NCBI GenBank assembly: GCA_013376735.1
Contig: VINJ01000001.1
Coordinates: forward strand, 2,976,001-3,040,000
Origin: a bacterium Scap17
GTDB lineage: Bacteria; Pseudomonadota; Gammaproteobacteria; Pseudomonadales; Halomonadaceae
Length of the DNA: 64,000 nt
Direction of reading: 5' to 3'
Shown: positions 9,309-16,968 of the stretch, one piece after another
Layout of the letters: the number at the start of each line of letters is the position of its first letter
Numbering within the stretch: the stretch's first letter is position 1
Notes under the pieces: model-generated
What the model saw: only the letters and a program-made list of their open reading frames with translations
What the model was told of the DNA's origin: nothing
The model's database searches: none
Program-made: the position numbers and the translations under genes

Positions 9309-9573
9309 TTTTCCACCCCTTACTATTAAGTAATTGCAATGATCACCCTTACCCTAATCTATATATTAAAGCTTAGTAATTAACACATTCATAGCAAGAC
9401 CATAGAATATAGGACTAAAAGACGACACAACAAAGCATATATTTAAAGTCAACGAACATTGAACGATAAAAGAGTTCAAATCTAACATCACTAAAACTAT
9501 CTAATAATCTACAGGCAGGCTTTCGCCTGCCCTATCCGCCGTGAGCGGCTAACAAAAGGAAAAGAAGGAGAAA
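9309..9573. other. AT-rich upstream region of the TIR-SLATT unit
   Basis: A non-coding AT-rich stretch between the TIR-like start and the pta stop. It should hold the promoter of the island on the minus strand, but I could not pick a unique -35/-10 pair. The composition returns to host-like abruptly at about 9512, with a short hairpin at 9514-9531. Confidence 0.5.
9514..9531. terminator. Short hairpin at island/pta junction
   Basis: GGCAGGC-TTTC-GCCTGCC, a perfect 7-bp stem 43 bp downstream of the pta stop on the minus strand. There is no T-run after it, so it may be a weak or Rho-assisted terminator for pta. It also marks where the AT-rich island ends. Confidence 0.45.
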
Positions 9574-10593
9574 TCAGTCTTGCGGGGAGCGTTGCTGTGC
9601 CTGAACGACAGTGACCGCAATGACATTGAGGATGTCGGCGGTGGAGCAGCCGCGCGAGAGGTCGTTGGCGGGTTTGGCGAGACCCTGGAGCAGCGGGCCG
9701 ATGGCTTCGGCGCCGCCGATGCGTTCGGCGAGCTTGTAGCCGATATTGCCGGCTTCCAGATTGGGGAATACCAGCACGTTGGAGGTGCCTTTGACGCGCG
9801 AGGTGGGCAGCTTGCGCTCGGCGATTTCCGCCACGATGGCGGCGTCGAGCTGTACGTCTTCATCGATGGCGATATCCGGGCGTTGCTCGCGTACCCGATG
9901 CGCGGCCTGCACTACCTTGTCCACCGAGGCGTGATGCGCGCTGCCATTGGTGGAGAACGACAGCATCGCCACCCGCGGATCTTCCCCGAGCAGAGCCTGG
10001 GCGCTGTCGGCAGCGGCCAGCGCGATCTGCGAAAGCTCCTCGGCGTCGGGGTCGATCACCAGCCCGCAGTCCGAGAAGATCATGCCGCCCTTCAGGTTGT
10101 GGAACGGCTTGCACAGCATCATCAGAAAGAAGCTGGAGACCAGCTTGCTGCCCGGCGCCAGCCCCAGCAGTTGAATGGCGGTGCGCACCACATCGGCCGT
10201 GGTGAGCACGGCGCCGGCCACCGAGCCATCCGCCAGCCCTTCGCGCACCAGCATGTTGGAAAACGTCAGTGGATCACGAATCTTCTCGGCGGCCAGCTCC
10301 GCCGTCATGCCCTTGGCCGCGCGATGCGCGTGCAGCGCTTCGGCAAGCCTGGCGGTGTGCTCGGAGGTGGCGGGGTCGATCAGCTCGAGCCTTGCCAGCG
10401 CCTGATCCTCAAGCCCGGCTTCTCTGGCGGTGGCGGCGATGACGGTCGGGTCGCCCACCAGCATCACCTGCGCCAGGCCCTGTTCCGCCGCGTTCACCGC
10501 CGCCTGCACCACCCGCATGTCCTGCCCTTCACAGAGCACGATACGGCGCGGGTCTGCCTTGGCCCGCGCCAGAATGTTGTTGAGTGCCTTCAT
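9574..10593 (-). CDS. pta: Phosphate acetyltransferase, short single-domain form
   Basis: 339 residues from the ATG at 10593, with GAGGAG ending about 6 nt upstream; a longer frame to 10635 has no such site. The whole protein is one PTA_PTB domain, with ACEGQD-like IVLCEGQD near the N-terminus and the KGTSNVLVFPNLEAGNIGYK segment of the active-site lobe. It lacks the long N-terminal regulatory part of the 700-residue Pta. It converts acetyl phosphate and CoA to acetyl-CoA. It lies just downstream of xsc on the same strand, where it would process the acetyl phosphate released from sulfoacetaldehyde; this is the classic xsc-pta arrangement of taurine and sulfonate degraders. Confidence 0.92.
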   Translation of the reverse strand: MKALNNILARAKADPRRIVLCEGQDMRVVQAAVNAAEQGLAQVMLVGDPTVIAATAREAGLEDQALARLELIDPATSEHTARLAEALHAHRAAKGMTAELAAEKIRDPLTFSNMLVREGLADGSVAGAVLTTADVVRTAIQLLGLAPGSKLVSSFFLMMLCKPFHNLKGGMIFSDCGLVIDPDAEELSQIALAAADSAQALLGEDPRVAMLSFSTNGSAHHASVDKVVQAAHRVREQRPDIAIDEDVQLDAAIVAEIAERKLPTSRVKGTSNVLVFPNLEAGNIGYKLAERIGGAEAIGPLLQGLAKPANDLSRGCSTADILNVIAVTVVQAQQRSPQD

Positions 10594-10757
10594 GTCTGTC
10601 TCCTCGCTGCCCTTGCAGGCAGCCGACACATCCAAAAAGCCCCGGACATCTGAAATGGCCGGGGCAAGGGAGAGTTCCAGTCGTTGATGCGCGTCGCGCT
10701 ATCGCTTGAACATCACGCTGCCATCCATGACCTGCACAGCGCGATCAGCGACGGGCG

Positions 10758-12578
10758 TTACACGTAATCCTGATACTTCTCGAGCAGACGCACCGGCTTC
10801 TTGAGGGCGTCGCGGCGGAACGGGTCGCCCAGTTCGCGAGTACACATCACCTCGATGACGCAGGTCTTGCCTTCGTTCATCTGCATGTCGACGGCCTTCT
10901 TGAGGGCCGGGCCCACGTCTTCCAGACGGTCGACGGTGATGCCTTCGGCCCCCATGGAGCGGGCGATCTCGGCGAAGCTCTGGTTGTCCAGCTCACCGGC
11001 GACGAAGCGACGGTTATAGAACTCGACCTGGTTCTTCTTCTCGGCGCCCCACTGACGGTTGTGGAAGACGACAGCCGTGACCGGAATATCGTGACGCACG
11101 GCGGTCATGATTTCCATCAGGCTCATGCCCCAGGCGCCGTCACCGGCGTAGGCGATGGCCGGACGTTCCGGCGCGGCAGTCTTGGCACCCATGATGGTCG
11201 GCAGCGCGTAGCCGCAGTTGCCGAAGCTCATCGGGGCGAAGAAGCTGCGCGGCTTGTCGAAGCGCAGATAGCTGTGGGCCACGGAGTTGATGTTGCCGAT
11301 GTCGGTGGAGACCATGACATCTTCCGGCATGGCCTTTTCCAGCTCTCGCAGAACCTGACGCGGGTGCAGGTATTCGCCGCCGGAGAACGGCTTCTCATCC
11401 TTGGCTTCGTCGATGGCGTCAAGGCTGAAGGCATCTTTCTCGTGGGTCCACTCGTCAAGCTCGGCTTCCCAGGCGGCCTTCTCTTCGCGGATGGTGCTCA
11501 GACGCGAGTCCTTGGAGGCATCGCATTCCAGATTGCGGCCTGCCAGGCGCTCGGTCAGGGCGATGGCCGCTTCACGCGCGTCGCCGCAGATGCCGACGGA
11601 GATCTTCTTCACCAGACCCAGCATCTTGTGGTCGGCGTCGATCTGGATGATCTTCGCGTCCTTCGGCCAGTAGTCCATGCCGTGCTGCGGCAGGGTACCG
11701 AACGGCCCGAGGCGCGTGCCCAGCGCGATGACGACATCGGCCTGGGAGATCAGCTTCATGCCCGCCTTGGAGCCCTGATAACCGAGCGGACCACACCACA
11801 GCGGGTGGCTGGCCGGGAAGGAATCGTTGTGCTGGTAGCTGTTGACCACCGGCGCGCCGAGACGCTCTGCCAGTGCCTTGCACTCCTCGACGCCATCGGC
11901 CATCACCACACCGCCACCGGAAACGATGACCGGGAACTTGGCGCTGGCCAGCAGCTCGGCTGCCTCATCCAGACTCTTGCTGCCACCCGGGCCGCGATCG
12001 ACACGTGCCGGCTTGGGAATCTCGCATTCGATCTCGCCGTAGAAGTAGTCACGCGGGATGTTGAGCTGGGTCGGGCCCATCTCGGACATGGCGCGATCGA
12101 AGCAGCGACCGGTGTATTCCGCCATGCGCGACGGGTGAGTCACGTGGCCCTGGTACTTGGTGAATTCCTGGAACATCGGCAGCTGCTTGCATTCCTGGAA
12201 GCCGCCCAGGCCGATGCCGGTGGTGCCGGCTTCCGGCGTGACGATGACCACCGGGCTGTGCGCCCAGTAAGCCGCCGCGATGCCGGTGACGCAGTTGGAG
12301 ATGCCCGGGCCGTTCTGGCCGATGACCATGCCGTGACGGCCGGAGACACGAGCATAGCCGTCGGCCATGTGGGCAGCGCCCTGCTCATGCACCACCGGAA
12401 TGAGGCGAATGCCGGCCGGCGCGAAGATGTCCATCGCATCCATGAAGGCGGAACCCATGATGCCGAACATGTCGGTGACGCCATTGGCGACCATGGTTTC
12501 CACGAAGGCCTCGGAAGGGGTCATCTTCTGCTTGCCCTGCACGACCTTGCGATTGTCTGCGCTGTCTTGAGTGCTCAT
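10758..12578 (-). CDS. xsc: Sulfoacetaldehyde acetyltransferase
   Basis: 606 residues, a thiamine-diphosphate enzyme. The PYR domain has HEQGAAHMADGYARVSGR with the conserved catalytic glutamate; a TPP central domain follows; the PP domain carries the GDG...N ThDP/Mg motif (YAGDGAWGMS ... FHNRQWG). The N-terminal MTPSEAFVETMVANGV is typical of Xsc rather than acetolactate synthase. It desulfonates sulfoacetaldehyde with phosphate to acetyl phosphate and sulfite. GGAG lies 5 nt before the ATG. It precedes pta by about 160 bp and is divergent from an IclR regulator. Confidence 0.93.
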   Translation of the reverse strand: MSTQDSADNRKVVQGKQKMTPSEAFVETMVANGVTDMFGIMGSAFMDAMDIFAPAGIRLIPVVHEQGAAHMADGYARVSGRHGMVIGQNGPGISNCVTGIAAAYWAHSPVVIVTPEAGTTGIGLGGFQECKQLPMFQEFTKYQGHVTHPSRMAEYTGRCFDRAMSEMGPTQLNIPRDYFYGEIECEIPKPARVDRGPGGSKSLDEAAELLASAKFPVIVSGGGVVMADGVEECKALAERLGAPVVNSYQHNDSFPASHPLWCGPLGYQGSKAGMKLISQADVVIALGTRLGPFGTLPQHGMDYWPKDAKIIQIDADHKMLGLVKKISVGICGDAREAAIALTERLAGRNLECDASKDSRLSTIREEKAAWEAELDEWTHEKDAFSLDAIDEAKDEKPFSGGEYLHPRQVLRELEKAMPEDVMVSTDIGNINSVAHSYLRFDKPRSFFAPMSFGNCGYALPTIMGAKTAAPERPAIAYAGDGAWGMSLMEIMTAVRHDIPVTAVVFHNRQWGAEKKNQVEFYNRRFVAGELDNQSFAEIARSMGAEGITVDRLEDVGPALKKAVDMQMNEGKTCVIEVMCTRELGDPFRRDALKKPVRLLEKYQDYV

Positions 12579-12736
12579 GGCGTCTCCAACTCTAAATTTT
12601 ATGTTTATTGATACATTTAGTTCCGATTACCGAAACATGTGACCAAAATTAGCCCTCACCGGCCGACCCGTCAAGCACGATTTCGAAAAATGATGAAAAA
12701 CACACCTTTTTTAGAAACTTCTTCCGATGAATGGAG

Positions 12737-12749
12737 TACTGTTACAGTA
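12737..12749. promoter_or_regulatory. Perfect palindrome in the xsc/iclR divergent region
   Basis: TACTGT-T-ACAGTA, a perfect 6-bp inverted repeat with a single central base. It lies 128 bp before the IclR start and 158 bp before xsc, in a 299-bp intergenic stretch that is AT-rich near xsc. It is a reasonable operator for the adjacent IclR protein; this is inferred from position only. Confidence 0.4.
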
Positions 12750-12877
12750 GGCACAGCAACGCAAGGCACTGACGGGCCGCGCGTTTCCGCGCCATACTGC
12801 CCCGCGCATGACGGCTCGACACACGACCGCCCCGGCGCACGACCGTTCAGCGCTCGGATCGAAAGAGGAAAACGCCC

Positions 12878-13723
12878 ATGAACAGTGCCACCCAACCCCA
12901 CACGAGCCTGCCGCATGACCGCAAGGACAGCGACACCGCCAGGGAAGGCAGCAAGATAGAAGGCGATACACCTGCCCAGCGCCTGCTGGCACTGCTGGAG
13001 GTGATCGCCGCCAAGGACCAGTTCTTCACCCTGCAGGGACTGGTGGAAGAGACCGGCCTGCCCAAGCCGACGCTGCACCGCATGCTGCAGCAGCTGGAAG
13101 GCAGCGGCATGCTGCAGCGCGAGGCGGACAACCGCCATTACAGCAAGGGCAGCCGCCTGCGCCGTCTGGCGGAGAACCTGCTGCTCAACGACACCGTGCA
13201 GGGTGCCCGCCACGGCGTGCTCAACCGGCTGATGGAAGAGGTCGGCGAGAGCTGCAACATCACGGCGCTGTCCGGCAGCGAGGTGCTGTATCTGGACCGC
13301 GTCGAGACCCAGGCCCCGCTGCGCTTCTATCTGCACCCCGGTTCCCGGGTGCCGGTGCATTGCTCCGCCAGCGGCAAGCTGTTTCTGGCCCAGATGCCGC
13401 CCGCCCAGCGCCGTCGTCTGCTGACCGGCACGCCGCTGAACGCGATGACGCGCAATACCCTGACCGACATCGAATCCGTCGAGGCCGAGATCGAGCAGGT
13501 CCGCCAGCAGGGCTTCGCGCTGGATGACGAGGAATTCCTGCCCGGGCTGGTGTGCATCGCGGTGCTGGCGCCCAATCCCGATGGGCCCTCCAACATCGGC
13601 GTGGCCATCCAGGCGCCGGTGATGCGCCAGTCGCGCGAGGACATGCTCAAGCATCTGCCGGCACTCGAGCGCGCCGCGCGCGATATCGCCGCCATCCAGC
13701 GCGGTGCGATACCCTCCGCCTGA
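12878..13723 (+). CDS. IclR-family transcriptional regulator
   Basis: 281 residues. A winged helix-turn-helix spans about residues 28-85 (TPAQRLLALLEVIAAKD and GLVEETGLPKPTLHRMLQQLE), followed by an IclR effector domain with the VPVHCSASGKLFLAQM and DDEEFLPGLVCIAVLAPN segments. IclR proteins sense small acids and often control a divergent catabolic operon. This one is divergent from xsc-pta, so control of sulfoacetaldehyde/acetyl phosphate metabolism is likely, alongside or instead of the TauR-like protein. AGAGGA lies upstream of the ATG. The ligand is unknown. Confidence 0.88.
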   Translation: MNSATQPHTSLPHDRKDSDTAREGSKIEGDTPAQRLLALLEVIAAKDQFFTLQGLVEETGLPKPTLHRMLQQLEGSGMLQREADNRHYSKGSRLRRLAENLLLNDTVQGARHGVLNRLMEEVGESCNITALSGSEVLYLDRVETQAPLRFYLHPGSRVPVHCSASGKLFLAQMPPAQRRRLLTGTPLNAMTRNTLTDIESVEAEIEQVRQQGFALDDEEFLPGLVCIAVLAPNPDGPSNIGVAIQAPVMRQSREDMLKHLPALERAARDIAAIQRGAIPSA

Positions 13724-13844
13724 GGCCAGCGGGCTGGAGCTGGATCTGGGAAAGAAGAGCGACAGGCACAAGGTCGTGCTTCCCGTGACGCGCATGAGGG
13801 GCTAGCCTGTCGGACTGCCTTTTACACACCACGTCGAGAACACC

Positions 13845-14729
13845 ATGTCCGCCAGCGATGCCTTGCGTCTTGTCCTGCTTTCCAGCCTGTGGGGCATGTC
13901 TTTCATCTTCATGCGCGTGGCTGCGCCGGAATTCGGCCCGACCACGCTGATACTGCTGCGCATGGGCATCGGTGCGCTGGCACTCGCCCCACTGCTGCTG
14001 GGCGCGGGCCGGTTGAAGATGCTGTGGGAACACAAGGGCCCGCTTGCGGTGCTGGGCCTGACCAGTCAGGCGCTGCCCTTCTGCCTGCTGGCGCTGGCCA
14101 CCACCCAGCTGGAGGCCGGTTTCACCTCGCTGATCAATGCCACCACGCCGCTGTTCACCGCGCTGCTGGGGATGGCGCTGTTCGCCACGCCGATCCAGAA
14201 GCAGCAGTATCTCGGCCTGGCCGTGGCCTTCAGCGGTGTCTATGTGCTGTCGAGCGATCGCCTCGACTTCCAGCTCGGCGGCGATGGCTGGTTCATTCTC
14301 GCCGCCCTCGGCGCCACCTTCTGCTACGGCTTCGCCTCCAACTTCTCGCGTCAGCGCCTGAATCACCTGCCGGCGCCGGTGCTGGCCGCAGGCAGCTCGC
14401 TGATGTCTTCCCTGCTGTTGCTGATTCCGGGCCTGTGGATGTGGCCGACGACCAGCGTCAGCCTGGAGGCCTGGGGCAGCGCCATCGCGCTGGCGGTGCT
14501 CAGCACCAGCCTCGCCTTCCTGATCTTCTTCCGCCTGCTGGCCAGTGCCGGCGCCACCGCGACCACTTCGGTCACCTTCCTGGTGCCGGTCAGCGCGCTG
14601 CTGTGGGGCAACCTGCTGCTCGATGAGGTGATCGATGCGCGCATCCTCACCGGCATGGGCATCACTCTGCTGGGCACCGCCATCGCCACCCGTCTGATTC
14701 GGCTGCCGACACGTCGGAAAGTCGCCTGA
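13845..14729 (+). CDS. EamA/DMT-superfamily inner-membrane transporter
   Basis: 294 residues with about ten hydrophobic segments arranged as two EamA repeats. The first begins LRLVLLSSLWGMSFIFMRVAAPEFGP; the second has the pattern ATTSVTFLVPVSALLWG. Such drug/metabolite transporters export amino acids or other small metabolites. It follows the IclR gene by 121 bp on the same strand and ends at a strong terminator. The substrate cannot be told from sequence. Confidence 0.85.
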   Translation: MSASDALRLVLLSSLWGMSFIFMRVAAPEFGPTTLILLRMGIGALALAPLLLGAGRLKMLWEHKGPLAVLGLTSQALPFCLLALATTQLEAGFTSLINATTPLFTALLGMALFATPIQKQQYLGLAVAFSGVYVLSSDRLDFQLGGDGWFILAALGATFCYGFASNFSRQRLNHLPAPVLAAGSSLMSSLLLLIPGLWMWPTTSVSLEAWGSAIALAVLSTSLAFLIFFRLLASAGATATTSVTFLVPVSALLWGNLLLDEVIDARILTGMGITLLGTAIATRLIRLPTRRKVA

Positions 14730-14761
14730 CCGCTTGCCGCGTGACGCTTGCCCCATGAACC

Positions 14762-14805
14762 AAAAGGCCCGCCCCTGAACACGAGGTTCATGGGCGGGCC
14801 TTTTT
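14762..14805 (+). terminator. Intrinsic terminator of the EamA gene
   Basis: GGCCCGCCC (14766-14774) pairs with GGGCGGGCC (14792-14800), inner TGAAC/GTTCA close an ACGAG loop, and TTTTT follows. AAAA precedes the stem, so it may also act for the convergent dihydroxyacetone kinase gene. Confidence 0.85.
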
Positions 14806-14902
14806 GCGTCATGCGGCTTTGGCTCTAGAGCTTTATGGGGCTGGAGAGCTCAGACACTCGTCATTCGGGTCAACCAGCTCAGCCGGTCAATCGAAGCTTC
14901 AA

Positions 14903-16756
14903 TCAACCTGCCGCTTCCTCGGCGGCATCGGCCAGCGCTTCGAAGACGCGCGCCACGGCTTCCGCGCCCGGGTCGCTGTTGCCGACCAGATGGGCGGAAG
15001 GCACGTAGGCAGAGCGCCCGGCCCGCGCCTTGGCCATCTCGGCGGTGGCATCCGCGCCCTGACGGGCGGCGCGTGCCATCGCGGCCCAGTCGACACGGGC
15101 GCTCGGTGTCGTCTGCAGTGAAGACTGCAGTGCCTCCAGCGCCGGCAACAGCGCATCCAGCAGGCTGCGGTCGCCGCGTGAGGCGCCGCCGTAATGCTGC
15201 ATGCGGGCGACGCCGTGACTCAGGGCATCGTGCCAGCGCTGGCTCATTGGCGCCTGGCCATGCGTGTCCGACGGCTCCTTCCAGCGGGTGGCGGCGGCGG
15301 TGAACAGCGTCGAGAGCAGCACACCACTGGAGCCGCCCATGCCGTGGGCCAGCTGCTTGCCGATGGTGGCCATCAGCTCGCCGGAATCACCACATGCCAG
15401 CTCGCAGTCTTCCAGCGCTTCGATCACCGCGCGCGCGCCACTGGCGAAGGTACTGCCGGTATCACCGTCGCCGCTGATGGCATCGAGTCGGTCGAGATCC
15501 GCCTCGCTGGCGAGCAGGACTTCCAATGCCGCGCGCAGGCGTTGCTCGACCTGCGGATCGCCCGGCAGGCCGGCACGCGATTTCACGCCACGGGCGGCAC
15601 GCGCCTGGCAGTCGGCCCTGGCCTGGGCACGTCTGGCATCCGAGGTCTCGTCACTGGCGGTTCTGACGGCGTCCTGACTCGGCGTGAAGTGCGCCAGTGG
15701 CGTCACCGATTGCACGCCCGGCCAGGCCACCGGCGCGCAGCTGGCGCTGAGCGCCTCTTCCAGCAAGCTATCCAGCGGCAGCAGCGTCAGCGAGAAACCG
15801 TGCATGTCCAGAGAGGTCATCAGCGGTTGCGGGCCGACCACGGCATGGATGCCCAGCGCCTGCAGCGACGGATGGGTCAGCGCTTCTTCCAGCAGCAGGC
15901 TGCGCTCCAGCGCCGAGCAACCGCCCAGATCATTGATCAACAGCAGATGGCCGCTGGCCGGCAGGTCGCCGCCGACATCCTTGCGCGAATGACCCTGCAC
16001 CAGCGCCGTGACCACGGTGTCCATGACCGCATGCACGCCGTGGGTGCCCGAGTCGCTGCCAAGCTCCAGCGCCATGGCGCCCGGCTCGCCGTGAATGCCC
16101 AGCCCCAGTTCCGGTGCGCGCTGCTCACGCGGCTTGCCGGGATGACGGCCGACATTGAAGGCCACGCCCAGGGTTGAACAGCTGTCGGCGACGCGACGCG
16201 CGATGGCGGTGATTTCCTTGAGGCCCGCCCCGCGTGCCGCCAGCGCACCGGTGACCTTGTGCACCAGCAGCGTGCCGGCCAGCCCACGTGGCTGCGGGTT
16301 GTCGGGCAGCGCCACATCGTCGGCGACGATGACCATCTCGACCTTGAAGCCTTCCTGGCGCGCCCGCTCGGCGGCCAGCCCGAAGTTGAGGCGATCCCCG
16401 GTGTAGTTCTTGACGATCAGCAAGGCCCCGGCCTCACCGGTGACTTCGCGGATCGCCGCCAGCACGGCGTCCACCGTCGGCGAGGCGAACAGCTCACCAC
16501 ACACGGCAGCCGTCAGCATGCCAGCACCGACGAAGCCTGCGTGCGCGGGTTCATGTCCCGAGCCACCACCGGAAATCAGCGCGACCTGATCACGCGCCCA
16601 GTCATCACGCACTACCAGGCGCATGCCACTGGCGGGGTCTGACAGCCGCACGCCACTGCCATCCGGGTGGCGCAGTCGTGCGCAGCCTTCCAGGGCCTCG
16701 CCGACGACCTGGCGTGGCTGATTGATGAACTGTCGGCCAGACTCGCTGCTACTCAT
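14903..16756 (-). CDS. dhaK: Dihydroxyacetone kinase, fused DhaK-DhaL (ATP-dependent type)
   Basis: 617 residues. The N-terminal DhaK domain (1 to about 350) contains GGGSGHEP at 63-70 and LGLGIHGEPG with H222, the histidine that binds dihydroxyacetone covalently. The C-terminal DhaL ATP-binding domain (about 400-617) carries the Mg-binding DAISGDGDTGSTF motif. The fusion is the organisation of ATP-using DAK enzymes, as opposed to the split PTS-dependent form. It phosphorylates dihydroxyacetone (or glyceraldehyde) for entry to glycolysis. It stands alone; no glycerol genes are adjacent. Confidence 0.9.
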   Translation of the reverse strand: MSSSESGRQFINQPRQVVGEALEGCARLRHPDGSGVRLSDPASGMRLVVRDDWARDQVALISGGGSGHEPAHAGFVGAGMLTAAVCGELFASPTVDAVLAAIREVTGEAGALLIVKNYTGDRLNFGLAAERARQEGFKVEMVIVADDVALPDNPQPRGLAGTLLVHKVTGALAARGAGLKEITAIARRVADSCSTLGVAFNVGRHPGKPREQRAPELGLGIHGEPGAMALELGSDSGTHGVHAVMDTVVTALVQGHSRKDVGGDLPASGHLLLINDLGGCSALERSLLLEEALTHPSLQALGIHAVVGPQPLMTSLDMHGFSLTLLPLDSLLEEALSASCAPVAWPGVQSVTPLAHFTPSQDAVRTASDETSDARRAQARADCQARAARGVKSRAGLPGDPQVEQRLRAALEVLLASEADLDRLDAISGDGDTGSTFASGARAVIEALEDCELACGDSGELMATIGKQLAHGMGGSSGVLLSTLFTAAATRWKEPSDTHGQAPMSQRWHDALSHGVARMQHYGGASRGDRSLLDALLPALEALQSSLQTTPSARVDWAAMARAARQGADATAEMAKARAGRSAYVPSAHLVGNSDPGAEAVARVFEALADAAEEAAG

Positions 16757-16968
16757 CCTTCTCTCCTTGAGGACACTCGCCCTGCTGATAAAGGCGGCAC
16801 TTGAGGCCGCCGCTCATGCCTGTCCTGTGCCACGACGCTTCCATGACGCTCGGGGGCCTCGACTCATCCTGCCTTGCCGTTCCCCCCAGCGTCGTTCGCG
16901 ACCTTGCCGGATGCAATAGTCCTATCAGAAAATGATGGCATTCGCGCTGCAGCGTTGTGCCACGCCCA

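Noticed and set aside
8008-9573. Prophage or integrative element
   Set aside because: There is no integrase, transposase, att-like repeat or phage structural gene; only two genes are present.
11061-12611. 516-residue plus-strand open frame opposite xsc
   Set aside because: It mirrors the xsc coding frame in GC-rich DNA, has no recognisable domain or ribosome-binding site, and is His/Asp/Arg-rich as antisense shadows are.
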